DNA of 64,000 nt from Pseudobdellovibrionaceae bacterium (lineage in GTDB: Bacteria > Bdellovibrionota > Bdellovibrionia > Bdellovibrionales > Bdellovibrionaceae): the NCBI GenBank assembly GCA_016719575.1, contig JADJYV010000006.1, positions 248,001 through 312,000 of the forward strand, written 5' to 3'. The position numbers and the translations under genes were made by a program. The notes beneath the pieces are model-generated. The model made no database searches. It was not told the DNA's origin and saw only the letters and a list, made by a program, of their open reading frames with translations. Below, one piece after another: positions 9,501 to 17,548 of the stretch; position 1 is the first letter of the stretch, and the number at the start of each line of letters is the position of its first letter.

Positions 9501-10090
9501 ATCTTTGATGCCTCCAGCAAAAAAGGATTCAGCTTTTGCCACTCTGGAAGCCCCGTGCGACACATTTCAAGATAAAGTCTATCACCGAATATTGCATGCA
9601 AGCGTCGAATACGCTCTAGCGCCTGATCTGGCCCTTCATTAAGAAAAATATCCGCAACTTCGCCACGAAGTCCGCCCGTCAGACATATGAGATTGGCATT
9701 GTGTTTTTCAATCACCTCGTAATCAATTCGTGGCTTCCAATAAAAACCTTCTTGGTAACCAATCGTCGAAAGTTTATTAAGGTTCATATACCCATCAATA
9801 TTTTGAGCCAAAAGAACCAACCGCCGAGGAAACTGAGAGACCTGATCACGATCTTGTTTTTTTTCTAATCTTGAGCCCGAAGCAATATACGCATCCAAAC
9901 CAAGCAAAGGTTTAACATTGCATTCTTTGGCGGCAAAATAAAACTCGGCGGCCGCAAACATATTTCCGTTGTCAGTTAACGCCACCGCAGGCATCTGGTA
10001 TTCAGCTGCTTTTTTAGTGATAGATTTTATACGGCAAGCAGCCTCTAGCAGGGAATACTCCGAATGGACATGAAGGTGCACAAAAGACAT
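6554..10090 (-). CDS. dnaE: DNA polymerase III alpha subunit
   Basis: Catalytic subunit of the replicative DNA polymerase. The N-terminal PHP domain starts at once with FVHLHVHSEYSLLEAA. The palm domain has the metal-binding PDFDIDF motif near residue 413 and the conserved GPGRGSGAGSLVAYSL. Fingers motifs (YQEQVMGIASKIAGYSLGEA), a helix-hairpin-helix region (LGAIKGVGQSAVLAII) and a C-terminal OB-fold region (VVVAGLISDLRELITKKGTR) follow in the normal order. The length of 1178 residues is normal for DnaE1. It sits in the guaB-guaA operon, 8 bases after the AgmX/PglI-like gene. Confidence 0.97.
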   Translation of the reverse strand: MSFVHLHVHSEYSLLEAACRIKSITKKAAEYQMPAVALTDNGNMFAAAEFYFAAKECNVKPLLGLDAYIASGSRLEKKQDRDQVSQFPRRLVLLAQNIDGYMNLNKLSTIGYQEGFYWKPRIDYEVIEKHNANLICLTGGLRGEVADIFLNEGPDQALERIRRLHAIFGDRLYLEMCRTGLPEWQKLNPFLLEASKITGVPVVASNDVHYMSPDDQLAQEVLICIGTNKTLADESRFKLGSSEFYFKSPEQMKKLFHDVPEAISRTLEVAERCDVKFKIKDETGKPIYHLPTFPTEDGASLRADIGRKALKGLEERFSEAQLRNEPIPEEKRADYYQRLEFELGVIDRMGFNGYFLIVQDFINWAKNHDIPVGPGRGSGAGSLVAYSLRITDLDPLPNFLLFERFLNPERISMPDFDIDFCQDRRQEVIQYVTEKYGQESVSQIITYGKLQARAAIKDVGRVLGMTFPEVDAVTKLVPEKLGINLKEALEMEPRIREMMDMNPTVNTLMDLAQRVEGMVRHAGIHAAGVIIADGQLVRHAPLYRGADGEQVVQYDMKHAEKIGLIKFDFLGLKTLTHINHAIKLIKKNRNIEISSKQIPMNDAKVFDMMSRGDTAGIFQFEGEGITDATRKIRPSSFADITAITSLYRPGPMANIPEFTDRKHEKSPVTYLIEDTKEVLAETYGIMVYQEQVMGIASKIAGYSLGEADMLRRAMGKKIKEEMDRQRIRFKEGAKKNGYDEKASDELFDLMYKFADYGFNKSHAAAYSVITMQTAWLKFYYPTEFFAALLSTELSDTDKIVKYSKDAAKRGLTVKPPNINYSDYHFGAHGDEVYFGLGAIKGVGQSAVLAIIEARDLLPGKKFANIDEFFNTIDLRRVNKKVVECLIKAGAFDEFKIHRAQMMLNYQTYLDRAEGKRKDREMGQTSLFDLGPSDESEVKLESSKPWSRSASLAYEKEVLGFYLSDHPLKGFENLANLWTSCKVADLVDFAKQEMPQAAPVVKSKENRWGRDANKRRVVVAGLISDLRELITKKGTRMAFAKLEDLSGACELVIFPDSFARNEMACRDEKPVLIAGSLEAEEGSIKIMVESISPLEEVLKKTKRLVFHLDLIPMQDYARLQSLLQDFPGATRVSLEINLAEVNRRVQLEMQEDTAIGISNEFFENIHSMFGRTDFVELKT

Positions 10091-10098
10091 GTCTTTTC

Positions 10099-10755
10099 CT
10101 ACTTTTTGGTCCGTTTTTTAGGGCCGGAATTGAGTGTTTCATTCGGTGCCAACTTTGGAGTCACCTTTTGAAACGGCCTTACGGCTGGCTTCAGATGGAC
10201 CCTGTATGTATATTCAACCAAAGATTTTTTATACTGCTGTATCGCTGCCGCACTAAAATCCAAACTCAAAGCGGCGGAGCGAACACACTGCTGCACCTCA
10301 GACAAATTAAAATCACTGTCCTTAATTTCCGCTTTCAAAACCTTTCCCTGTTGGTCAATCAACCAGACTATTGTAATCTTTGTTCCTTGAAATGACTTAT
10401 TATTTTGATTAATACAATTTTTAACAATGGTGGAATTTGCAGCCAGAGTTTTAAAAATGGCTTGCTGTCTTCTCTTGTTCTCAGAGACAATTCTTTTATC
10501 AATCTCTTCAGCCTCCGCGCGACTCATGTCACCCGGACTTGTTGATCCTAACTCATCCTTAATAAGGACATCATTTGATTTTATTTGGTTCCCTAAATTG
10601 GGGTTTTGCTGTTGCCGATGAACCCTGTCCAAATCGTCTTCTTCGTAAGGATTCTTGCCAGGACTAAAAAAACCCTGATCAGTCTCTAAATCAACTTGTG
10701 CTTGAACTAAAAAACCCATCGAAATAAATAGCAAAAAAGCCAATACAGGTCTCAC
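10099..10755 (-). CDS. AgmX/PglI C-terminal-domain-like exported protein
   Basis: A 218-residue exported protein with a signal peptide cleaved near LVQAQ. A low-complexity linker rich in Q, N, D and E follows. Residues about 100-165 then match the TonB-C-like AgmX/PglI C-terminal domain (VKNCINQNNKSFQGTKITI, VLKAEIKDSDF, QCVRSAALSLDF). The two cysteines are at the usual places. The family was first named from adventurous gliding proteins of Myxococcus and is common in Bdellovibrionota; its biochemical role is not established. The tail is lysine-rich. It lies 3 bases after guaA and 8 before dnaE. Confidence 0.7.
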   Translation of the reverse strand: MRPVLAFLLFISMGFLVQAQVDLETDQGFFSPGKNPYEEDDLDRVHRQQQNPNLGNQIKSNDVLIKDELGSTSPGDMSRAEAEEIDKRIVSENKRRQQAIFKTLAANSTIVKNCINQNNKSFQGTKITIVWLIDQQGKVLKAEIKDSDFNLSEVQQCVRSAALSLDFSAAAIQQYKKSLVEYTYRVHLKPAVRPFQKVTPKLAPNETLNSGPKKRTKK

Positions 10756-10758
10756 AAA

Positions 10759-12285
10759 TTACTCCCACTCAATTGTGCCAGGTGGCTTGCTCGTGATATC
10801 ATAAACGACCCGGTTAACACCTCGAACCTTATTCGTGATTTGATTTGAAACTTCTCGTAAAAAATTAAAATCAAAAGGGTACCAATCCGCAGTCATACCA
10901 TCATTCGAGGTCACAGCTCGCAACGAGAGAACATTATCATAGGTACGAGAGTCTCCTTGAACTCCGACAGTTTTAACTGGCAGTAAAACACAAAAGGCTT
11001 GCCAGATTTCGGAATAGAGCTTTTTTTCTCTTAGAAAAGAGATAAAAATATCATCACAATTCTTCAAAACCTCTAATTTTTCAGGTGTGACCTCGCCAAG
11101 ACAGCGGATGGCAAGTCCTGGCCCTGGAAAAGGATGGCGTGCGAGCATCGCTGCCGGAAGACCGAGACTTGCTCCGATTTTTCGCACTTCATCTTTAAAA
11201 AGCTCTCGCACTGGTTCAATCAGTTTTAATTTCATTTTCTCTGGCAGTCCACCGACGTTATGGTGTGATTTTATAGTCACGCTCCCACCAACAGAAGAAA
11301 CACTTTCAATTACGTCGGGATAAAGGGTTCCCTGAGCTAGAAACTGAATGTTAAGACGGTGATCATACGATTTTTCAAAGACCTCAATGAAAACTCGGCC
11401 AATAGCTTTTCGCTTTTCTTCAGGATCTATTTTTCCCTTTAGAGCTTCAAGAAACTCTTTAGAGGCATTAACCCCTTTAACGTTTAAGCCAATTTCCCGG
11501 TAGGCTGACATCACATCTTCGAATTCATTCTTTCGCAAAAGACCGTTGTCAACAAACACACAATGAACTCGGTCATGTCCCAAAGCCTTGGTTAAAAGAG
11601 CGGCCACCACTGAAGAATCAACACCGCCGCTAAGAGCACAAAGAACATGCTCCCCGGGTGCGACTTTTGCCTGAATATCCTTTAACAAAACTTCAGAAAT
11701 GTGCGGAGCATTCCAGGTCGGCTCCGCATGACATTCGCGATGGGCAAAGGCTCGTAAAATTTCAGTTCCTTTAAAAGTATGGCTAACTTCTGGATGAAAC
11801 TGCAACCCCCAGGCGCGAGGTCCCTTGATCGCAGCCACATGGCCTGAGTCAGAAACTCCAACAACTTGAAACCCAGGTGGAGCTTGACGGACAACGTCGC
11901 CATGACTCATCCATACCTGCTGATCCGCAGGTATAGCGCCCAAGGTTTCACGCCAAGCAATTCTATTTAATCCATATTCACGATGATCACTTTTTTCGAC
12001 CTGTCCCCCCAATTGGTGCGCTATTAATTGCATTCCGTAACAAACACCCAGAATTGGACTGATTTCCAAAAGCTCTTTAATATCACGACGGGGAGAATTT
12101 AATTCGTAAACCGAATTCGGCCCTCCACTCAAAATAATTCCAAATGGATTTTTAGCTTTTATTTTATCCAAAGGATAATTAAAGGCATGAATCTCAGAGT
12201 AATATCCGATTTCTCGAAGACGCCGAGCAATTAATTGAGTAAATTGTGAGCCAAAATCTAAGATAATAAAACCGCGCTCAGTCAT
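10759..12285 (-). CDS. guaA: GMP synthase (glutamine-hydrolysing)
   Basis: Converts XMP to GMP using glutamine and ATP. A class I glutamine amidotransferase domain comes first, with the nucleophile cysteine in GVCYGMQL (about residue 80) and the partner His in LQFHPEVSHT. The ATP-pyrophosphatase domain has the P-loop ALSGGVDSSV near residue 220, and the dimerisation domain ends with the characteristic KPPGTIEWE. The ATG at 12285 (MTERGFIILDFG) is preferred to an upstream ATG inside guaB: it gives 508 residues and begins 1 base after the guaB stop, so the genes are coupled. Confidence 0.97.
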   Translation of the reverse strand: MTERGFIILDFGSQFTQLIARRLREIGYYSEIHAFNYPLDKIKAKNPFGIILSGGPNSVYELNSPRRDIKELLEISPILGVCYGMQLIAHQLGGQVEKSDHREYGLNRIAWRETLGAIPADQQVWMSHGDVVRQAPPGFQVVGVSDSGHVAAIKGPRAWGLQFHPEVSHTFKGTEILRAFAHRECHAEPTWNAPHISEVLLKDIQAKVAPGEHVLCALSGGVDSSVVAALLTKALGHDRVHCVFVDNGLLRKNEFEDVMSAYREIGLNVKGVNASKEFLEALKGKIDPEEKRKAIGRVFIEVFEKSYDHRLNIQFLAQGTLYPDVIESVSSVGGSVTIKSHHNVGGLPEKMKLKLIEPVRELFKDEVRKIGASLGLPAAMLARHPFPGPGLAIRCLGEVTPEKLEVLKNCDDIFISFLREKKLYSEIWQAFCVLLPVKTVGVQGDSRTYDNVLSLRAVTSNDGMTADWYPFDFNFLREVSNQITNKVRGVNRVVYDITSKPPGTIEWE

Positions 12286-12286
12286 T

Positions 12287-13771
12287 CTAACTTTCCAGTC
12301 TGTAGTTTGGAGCTTCTTTCGTGATGCTGACATCGTGAACATGAGACTCGCGCAACCCCTGTGCGCTGATTTGTACAAAGCGAGCTTTCAACTGAAGCTC
12401 TTCGACATTGCGAGCCCCCAAATAGCCCATTCCAGATTTTACTCCGCCGACAAGCTGGTGAATAATTCCAGTTGCGGAGCCTTTATATGGAACCTTGCCT
12501 TCAATCCCCTCAGGAACAAGTTTCTCTTCATCATTGATGTCGTACTGACCATATCGATCTTTAGACCCCTTTGCCATTGCCCCCAAGCTCCCCATGCCTC
12601 GATAAACCTTATAAGTTCGACCTTGATATAAAATAGTTTCACCAGGAGATTCTTCGGCCCCGGCTAAAATATTTCCAATCATTACTGAGTTAGCACCCAA
12701 GGCAAGAGCCTTGGTTATATCCCCAGAGTATTTGATTCCTCCATCGGCAATAATCGTTTTTCCACACGCTTGAGCGACCTTTGAACACTCTACGATTGCC
12801 GAGATTTGGGGCATCCCTACTCCAGCAACGACTCGAGTTGTACAAATACTACCAGGCCCGACTCCAACCTTAACGACATCTGCCCCCGCCTCAATCAAAG
12901 CTTTTGTCCCTTCACCAGTCACAACGTTGCCTGCGACTATAATGACATCTTTGTATTTTTGCGCGACGTACTTTACCATATCCATCACATTTTTTGAATG
13001 ACCGTGGGCCGTATCTATACAGACGACATCGACTTTTGCTTCGACCAAGGCGTCGACACGATTCTTTGAGTCTGCCCCAACCCCAACCGCCGCACCGACA
13101 AGTAAGCGACCATGACTATCCTTCGTTGCTTGAGGATAGGCCTGCGCCTTTTCTATATCTTTAATTGTGATCAAGCCCTTGAGTCGATAGCTTTTATCTA
13201 CAACGGGCAATTTTTCGATTCGATGTTTTTGCAATATTTTTTGTGCTTGTTCGAGGGTGGTCCCAACCTCAGCAGTGACGAGCTTATCTTTGTGAGTCAT
13301 TAAGTTTTTAATGGGCTGATTCACATTAGTCTCGAACCGTAGATCTCGATTTGTAAGTATCCCAACCAACACTTTGTCAACTGTGATCGGCACACCGCTG
13401 ATCGAGTATTTTGCCATCACATCCAGAGCTTCCTGCAGCATTTGCTCCGGACCTAAAGTAATGGGGTCTAAAATCATCCCACTTTCATATTTTTTTACTT
13501 TTTCTACCTCGAAGGCCTGCTTTTCGATATCCATATTTTTATGAATGATCCCAAGCCCACCCATCTGAGCCATTATTCGAGCAACCCGATTTTCAGTCAC
13601 TGTATCCATAGCGGCAGAAATTATCGGAGTGTTTAAAAAATGACCCCTTGCAAATCCAGACCGAGGAGTTACATCCGACGGAATAATCTCTGAATACTGA
13701 GGAATCAAAAGTATATCATCATACGTAAGAGCGTAGGGAATAGTCCCCATAGGAAAATCCGAGCGAGCCAT
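12287..13771 (-). CDS. guaB: inosine-5'-monophosphate dehydrogenase
   Basis: Oxidises IMP to XMP with NAD+, the committed step to GMP, feeding the adjacent GMP synthase. The start at 13771 (MARSDFPMGT) is chosen because TTGGAGG lies 5 bases upstream; an upstream in-frame TTG at 13783 is itself part of that ribosome site. The TIM barrel holds the active-site loop GPGSICTTRVV (Cys about residue 308). Two CBS domains are inserted around residues 90-210 (MAKYSISGVPITVDK, QKHRIEKLPVVDK). The mobile flap and the C-terminal GGVKSGMGYLG are present. It is the first gene of the six-gene operon running down to 4449. Confidence 0.97.
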   Translation of the reverse strand: MARSDFPMGTIPYALTYDDILLIPQYSEIIPSDVTPRSGFARGHFLNTPIISAAMDTVTENRVARIMAQMGGLGIIHKNMDIEKQAFEVEKVKKYESGMILDPITLGPEQMLQEALDVMAKYSISGVPITVDKVLVGILTNRDLRFETNVNQPIKNLMTHKDKLVTAEVGTTLEQAQKILQKHRIEKLPVVDKSYRLKGLITIKDIEKAQAYPQATKDSHGRLLVGAAVGVGADSKNRVDALVEAKVDVVCIDTAHGHSKNVMDMVKYVAQKYKDVIIVAGNVVTGEGTKALIEAGADVVKVGVGPGSICTTRVVAGVGMPQISAIVECSKVAQACGKTIIADGGIKYSGDITKALALGANSVMIGNILAGAEESPGETILYQGRTYKVYRGMGSLGAMAKGSKDRYGQYDINDEEKLVPEGIEGKVPYKGSATGIIHQLVGGVKSGMGYLGARNVEELQLKARFVQISAQGLRESHVHDVSITKEAPNYRLES

Positions 13772-13848
13772 CGAGTCCTCCAAGACATGAGCTGTAAAAG
13801 AAGGCTTTATATTGTCATGGAGTTTTCAAATTATATAGCTAAAACTTC

Positions 13849-14361
13849 TTAAGTTTCGTACCAAGTCTTATACAAAAGATAATTATTTGCTGAGTGGGCT
13901 AAAGCCGCAATCTCCTCGTCGTTTAAGCTTCTTTTAACCTTAGCCGGGCGCCCCAAAATTAAGCTTCTTGGTGGAAATACCGAACCCTCTGTGACTAAGG
14001 ACCCAGCACCGACAATGCACTGCTCTCCAACCACAGCCCCATCCATGACGATACTTCCCATACCCACCAAACTTTCACGGCCAATTTGACAACCATGCAA
14101 AGTCACCATGTGGCCTACCGTGACGCGATCTCCTACAGTACAAGAGTGTTTGCCATAAGTGCCATGAAGTACTGATCCATCTTGAATATTGGCTTCCTTC
14201 CCAATTCGAATTGGCATTACGTCTCCACGAATTGTGACGTTGTACCAAATCGATGAGCCCTCGCCGACCTCGACATTGCCAATTATACGAGCATTGTCAG
14301 CGACAAAAACATTTTCGCTAATTTTAGGGGTGGATCCTTGTACCTTTATAACTGAAGTCAT
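13849..14361 (-). CDS. gamma-carbonic anhydrase-family hexapeptide-repeat protein
   Basis: A left-handed beta-helix protein of the gamma-carbonic anhydrase/YrdA family. Hexapeptide repeats run through most of its 170 residues (NVFVADNARIIGNVEVGEGS, and so on). Candidate zinc-ligand histidines lie in VLHGTYGKHS, VTVGHMVTLHGC and LHGCQIG. The family includes true carbonic anhydrases and inactive relatives, so catalytic activity is not certain. It follows the nuclease gene on the same strand after 33 bases and may be the last gene of a miaB operon. Confidence 0.85.
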   Translation of the reverse strand: MTSVIKVQGSTPKISENVFVADNARIIGNVEVGEGSSIWYNVTIRGDVMPIRIGKEANIQDGSVLHGTYGKHSCTVGDRVTVGHMVTLHGCQIGRESLVGMGSIVMDGAVVGEQCIVGAGSLVTEGSVFPPRSLILGRPAKVKRSLNDEEIAALAHSANNYLLYKTWYET

Positions 14362-14390
14362 AGGGAGCCTCTTTTTTGCAAATATTATGA

Positions 14391-14406
14391 TACATCACAT
14401 GATGTA
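14391..14406. repeat. 16-base palindrome at the end of the DUF151 gene
   Basis: TACATCA (14391-14397) and TGATGTA (14400-14406) form a perfect inverted repeat around a 2-base centre. It overlaps the stop codon of the bifunctional nuclease gene, about 30 bases upstream of the carbonic-anhydrase-like gene. It could be an operator or chance. Confidence 0.25.
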
Positions 14407-14961
14407 AGGATGACTCTTTTGCAATATCGCTGGGTGGGCTTTGATATCAGCGCTGACGACGTCCATTTCAGCATTCATTACGCGACTCTTTGCAATATAT
14501 TCTTTTGTCGCAAAGAGCGGAATATCGAGGTGCAAGCACAAAGACATCACTTCATCAGCACGTACCTTAATGGAACTCTCGGAAGGATGATTTTTTAAAA
14601 ATAACCTTATGAACTGGAAGTGTCCCTTGATCTCTACGAATACAGCTTTTTCTATTTCGATATGAAGACTCCCAAGCAGAACCTGCGTAAAGCGATGGGG
14701 GGTTGTTGGTGCGACAGATTTGTTGGCTTGACTTAAGGCAACACCCGCCTCTAGTGGATTAACCGCAACAGGTAAAGTAAATTCGTGTTTATCATCCTTC
14801 AGCAGCAAGAAAGGGCGAGCAAAATCAGAACTGACTGACAACCCGTAGGCCTTGAGCCGAATAAGATCTTTATCACTGAAAGATTTTCCTTCAACCAAAT
14901 CCGCTGAAAAAACATATTGTGAGCTTATGTCATCCGATTTGAGCTCTTGTTGCTGCTTCAT
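14395..14961 (-). CDS. bifunctional nuclease family protein (DUF151)
   Basis: A 188-residue protein of the BFN/DUF151 family. Some plant members have RNase and DNase activity; bacterial members are largely uncharacterised. Family features are the central block LPVAVNPLEAGVALSQANKS, a middle strand LLGSLHIEIEKAVFVEIKG, and the late block VRADEVMSLCLHLDIPLFAT. It overlaps the stop codon of miaB by 4 bases (ATGA type), which strongly suggests translational coupling to tRNA modification. The N-terminal 15 residues are polar and not conserved in appearance. Confidence 0.82.
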   Translation of the reverse strand: MKQQQELKSDDISSQYVFSADLVEGKSFSDKDLIRLKAYGLSVSSDFARPFLLLKDDKHEFTLPVAVNPLEAGVALSQANKSVAPTTPHRFTQVLLGSLHIEIEKAVFVEIKGHFQFIRLFLKNHPSESSIKVRADEVMSLCLHLDIPLFATKEYIAKSRVMNAEMDVVSADIKAHPAILQKSHPYIM

Positions 14962-16316
14962 GCTTGTACCAATTCTCCTCTAAGAACCGCCGGAAAGGCC
15001 TTCGTGATCCGAACCGGAACGGTTTTGCCAATTAAACTTTCAGACCCCAGAAAGTGCACAAGCTTATTTTGTGTGCTACGTCCCGAAACTTTAGAGTCTG
15101 TTGGCTCACTCTTCTCAACCAACACGTCCAATATGCGTCCCTCATAAGCTTTGGCAAGCTCGAAGGCCATTTTATCGTGTTCATCAAACAAATAATTAAG
15201 ACGAGTTCCCTTTACAGACTCATCTACTTGATCCGCAAATTTCGCCGCCTTAGTAAATGGCCGGGGGGAATACTTAAAAGCAAAAATAGTCTCAAAGCCC
15301 ACTTCTTTAACAAGAGAAACCGTGTCTGCAAACTCCTCTTCGGTTTCACCCGGAAATCCAACGATGATATCCGTGCTTAACACCACGTTTGGAATCGCCG
15401 CTTTGATCATCTTGATTTTTTCAAGATATTCCTCACGAGTATACCCCCGGTTCATTCGTTCCAGAATTCGGCTATTGCCACTTTGAAATGGCAAATGAAT
15501 ATACTCACAGACTTTATCTTGGTTAGCATACATGATATCCACAAGCTTTTGATTGAAATCTTTTGGGTGAGAGGTGGTGTAACGAATACGCTCAATATCA
15601 GTTTCCTTTGCAACTCGCGCAAGCAGGTCTGCAAAATCAGCACCACAATCGCTGTGATATGAATTAACATTTTGCCCCAAGAGGGTCACTTCTTTAACCC
15701 CGCGTTTAATTAAATGCCGAATATCGGTTAAAACATGCTGAAGTGGGCGGCTCTTTTCACGCCCGCGGGTGTAGGGCACCACACAGAAGCTGCAGAAATT
15801 ATCACAACCTTTAGCTATATTTACAAAAGTAGAAACCCCGGGATTTCTCACCAATGTTTCTACGTGATACGGGGATCGGTGCTCCACTTTTGTGCTGACG
15901 ATTTTTGCCTTTTCCTTAGCATAAACGTCAGCAACGATTTGAGGTAGAGAATCAATCGTATCCGTACCAAATACAAAATCGATCATCGGTTGATTTTTAA
16001 TCAAATTCTCTTTTTCTTGTTGCCCGACACAACCACCAACTCCAATTCGCAATTCGGGATTGCGTTCTTTGAGTTTGCGATAGGTTCCGACTTCGGAGTA
16101 AACCTTATGAACTGGCTTCTCGCGAATACTGCAGGCATTAAGAATAATAACTGAGGCCTCTTCTGGAGTTTGCACCGGAGAAAAATTTGCCATTTCGAGC
16201 AAGCTGTACATACGATCCGTATCATTTACGTTCATTTGACAACCGTAGGTGGAAATATAAACACCACGACCACTTCCTAGATCAGAAGAAAGCTTCTCGT
16301 TATTAATTTGATCCAT
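14958..16316 (-). CDS. miaB: tRNA-2-methylthio-N6-dimethylallyladenosine synthase
   Basis: Radical-SAM methylthiotransferase modifying A37 of tRNAs that read UNN codons. The UPF0004 domain carries the auxiliary-cluster cysteines C26 (STYGCQMN), C62 (NACSIREK) and C96 (GGCVGQQE). The radical-SAM triad CDNFCSFC is at C171, C175 and C178, followed by VVPYTRGREKSRP, typical of MiaB rather than MtaB or RimO. A C-terminal TRAM domain lies at about residues 385-450. The length of 452 residues is normal. It is the first gene of a likely operon with the DUF151 and carbonic-anhydrase-like genes. Confidence 0.95.
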   Translation of the reverse strand: MDQINNEKLSSDLGSGRGVYISTYGCQMNVNDTDRMYSLLEMANFSPVQTPEEASVIILNACSIREKPVHKVYSEVGTYRKLKERNPELRIGVGGCVGQQEKENLIKNQPMIDFVFGTDTIDSLPQIVADVYAKEKAKIVSTKVEHRSPYHVETLVRNPGVSTFVNIAKGCDNFCSFCVVPYTRGREKSRPLQHVLTDIRHLIKRGVKEVTLLGQNVNSYHSDCGADFADLLARVAKETDIERIRYTTSHPKDFNQKLVDIMYANQDKVCEYIHLPFQSGNSRILERMNRGYTREEYLEKIKMIKAAIPNVVLSTDIIVGFPGETEEEFADTVSLVKEVGFETIFAFKYSPRPFTKAAKFADQVDESVKGTRLNYLFDEHDKMAFELAKAYEGRILDVLVEKSEPTDSKVSGRSTQNKLVHFLGSESLIGKTVPVRITKAFPAVLRGELVQA

Positions 16317-16348
16317 AAATCACGGCCTTCCGTGGGAACCATTTCCCA

Positions 16349-16376
16349 TTGTGTCATGAAAACTTTTGAGTTATAG
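16349..16376 (+). promoter_or_regulatory. putative promoter for the 16398 gene
   Basis: TTGTGT (16349-16354) and TTATAG (16371-16376) with 16 bases between lie 21 bases upstream of the ATG at 16398. The -10 box is good and the -35 box partial. Recognised by eye only. Confidence 0.3.
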
Positions 16377-16397
16377 AGGATCGATTGGAGAAAAGCA

Positions 16398-16925
16398 ATG
16401 CAACCACGTTTGAAAAGCTCAAAAAAATGGACAGGATTCCCCTCTGAATACACAGAGCAAATTGAAACCGTTTTTAAAGAAAACTTTTCTAAACAATTAA
16501 ACACTGGAAAACTCATCATTGAAGGTCGTATTTATCCCGAAGAAATACTGCTTCGCGTTGGAATTAACCAAAAAGGAAAACTCGCTCAAGTAAATTTTGA
16601 AGTCTCGATGGACTATAACTCAAGCAAAAAAGACGCTGTCGAGCGCATACATAATTGCATTGATGCCGCCGCCTCAATGATGCTTGATTACTTTGAAAGC
16701 GAAGGCGATGTAGAATTTCCACGGGTGTGGCAAGAATACCCCTTTCAAGGGCATACACTGTTCCTACAATATTCTACTGAAAATACCGAGCTCGAAAGCC
16801 AGGCAAATATCCTTTTGGGAGAGGATAAAGCCCAAGAGCTCGTTATTGAAGACGAAACCGAAGAAGATCCAAATCCCAAAATGTTCGGTGGTTTTCCCAA
16901 AAAGAAAAAGACAGAAATGCACTGA
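16398..16925 (+). CDS. cytoplasmic protein of unknown function
   Basis: A 175-residue soluble protein without signal peptide or membrane segment. The N-terminal half looks alpha/beta (TGKLIIEGRIYPEEILLRVG, LAQVNFEVSMDY). A helix rich in alanine and methionine follows (NCIDAAASMMLDYFE). The C-terminus is acidic and then basic (KAQELVIEDETEEDPNPK, then GGFPKKKK). I recognise no domain. It is divergent from miaB and followed 59 bases later by an exported-protein gene on the same strand. Confidence 0.6.
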   Translation: MQPRLKSSKKWTGFPSEYTEQIETVFKENFSKQLNTGKLIIEGRIYPEEILLRVGINQKGKLAQVNFEVSMDYNSSKKDAVERIHNCIDAAASMMLDYFESEGDVEFPRVWQEYPFQGHTLFLQYSTENTELESQANILLGEDKAQELVIEDETEEDPNPKMFGGFPKKKKTEMH

Positions 16926-16984
16926 TTGTCTTGACATTATGCATTATGGAAACTAAAAACCTCGAAAATACCGAAGGAGGTTTC

Positions 16985-17485
16985 ATGAAATTTGCTAATG
17001 TCATAACTCTCGCCTTGTTTATATTGTTTGCCGCACCCAACGCCAAGGCAACACCTGTCGTCGGCGACAAGGCCGTATTTTCCGCCACTCTTTCTTTAGG
17101 TAAGCGGGCGATCATGGACGGCACTGCAACGTTTGTGGTTGTGGGGCGTCAGCCTGAAACCGGCAACTGGGTCGTGGATTCTATAACAAATCTCAGCGGC
17201 AAAATTGAACAGAAACAAAATCTCGTCCAAGAAAAGGACCTTCTCACGGAAGCAGCGATTGACGACATTCTCTCAAATTGCGCGGCAAAAGGGGGAGTCT
17301 CGGAAGTTGTTACGGTTCCTGCTGGAACCTTCCAGGCCTGTGCCGTTCCAAAATCAAATGAGACCGTCACTGGAACTGTTTGGGTTGCCAAAGTCCCCTT
17401 CGGATATGTTAAAGGTGTTGGCAAAAGAAATGATGGAATCTCCATCAATGGCGTCCTCGAAAACTACTCTGCTGGCGCAAGGTAA
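16985..17485 (+). CDS. exported protein of unknown function
   Basis: The start at 16985 is chosen because AAGGAGG precedes it by 4 bases and it opens a Sec signal peptide ending at APNAKA; the longer frame from 16931 has neither. The 166-residue product has a mature beta-rich domain. Two cysteines (LSNCAAKGG and FQACAVPK) are spaced as a likely disulfide, near VTVPAGTFQACAVPKSNET, a pattern seen in secreted beta-sandwich proteins of unknown role. No catalytic residues stand out. A strong bidirectional terminator follows at once. Confidence 0.65.
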   Translation: MKFANVITLALFILFAAPNAKATPVVGDKAVFSATLSLGKRAIMDGTATFVVVGRQPETGNWVVDSITNLSGKIEQKQNLVQEKDLLTEAAIDDILSNCAAKGGVSEVVTVPAGTFQACAVPKSNETVTGTVWVAKVPFGYVKGVGKRNDGISINGVLENYSAGAR

Positions 17486-17490
17486 AACAA

Positions 17491-17520
17491 AAAACCCGCT
17501 GAATTTGCAGCGGGTTTTTT
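17491..17520. terminator. bidirectional rho-independent terminator
   Basis: AAAACCCGCTG (17491-17501) pairs perfectly with CAGCGGGTTTT (17508-17518) around AATTTG, with six T on the plus strand and a matching A-tract upstream giving a T-run on the minus strand. It lies between convergent genes ending at 17485 and 17549 and can serve both. Confidence 0.9.
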
Positions 17521-17548
17521 ATTTGATCATCGTTGTTTTATCTTGATC

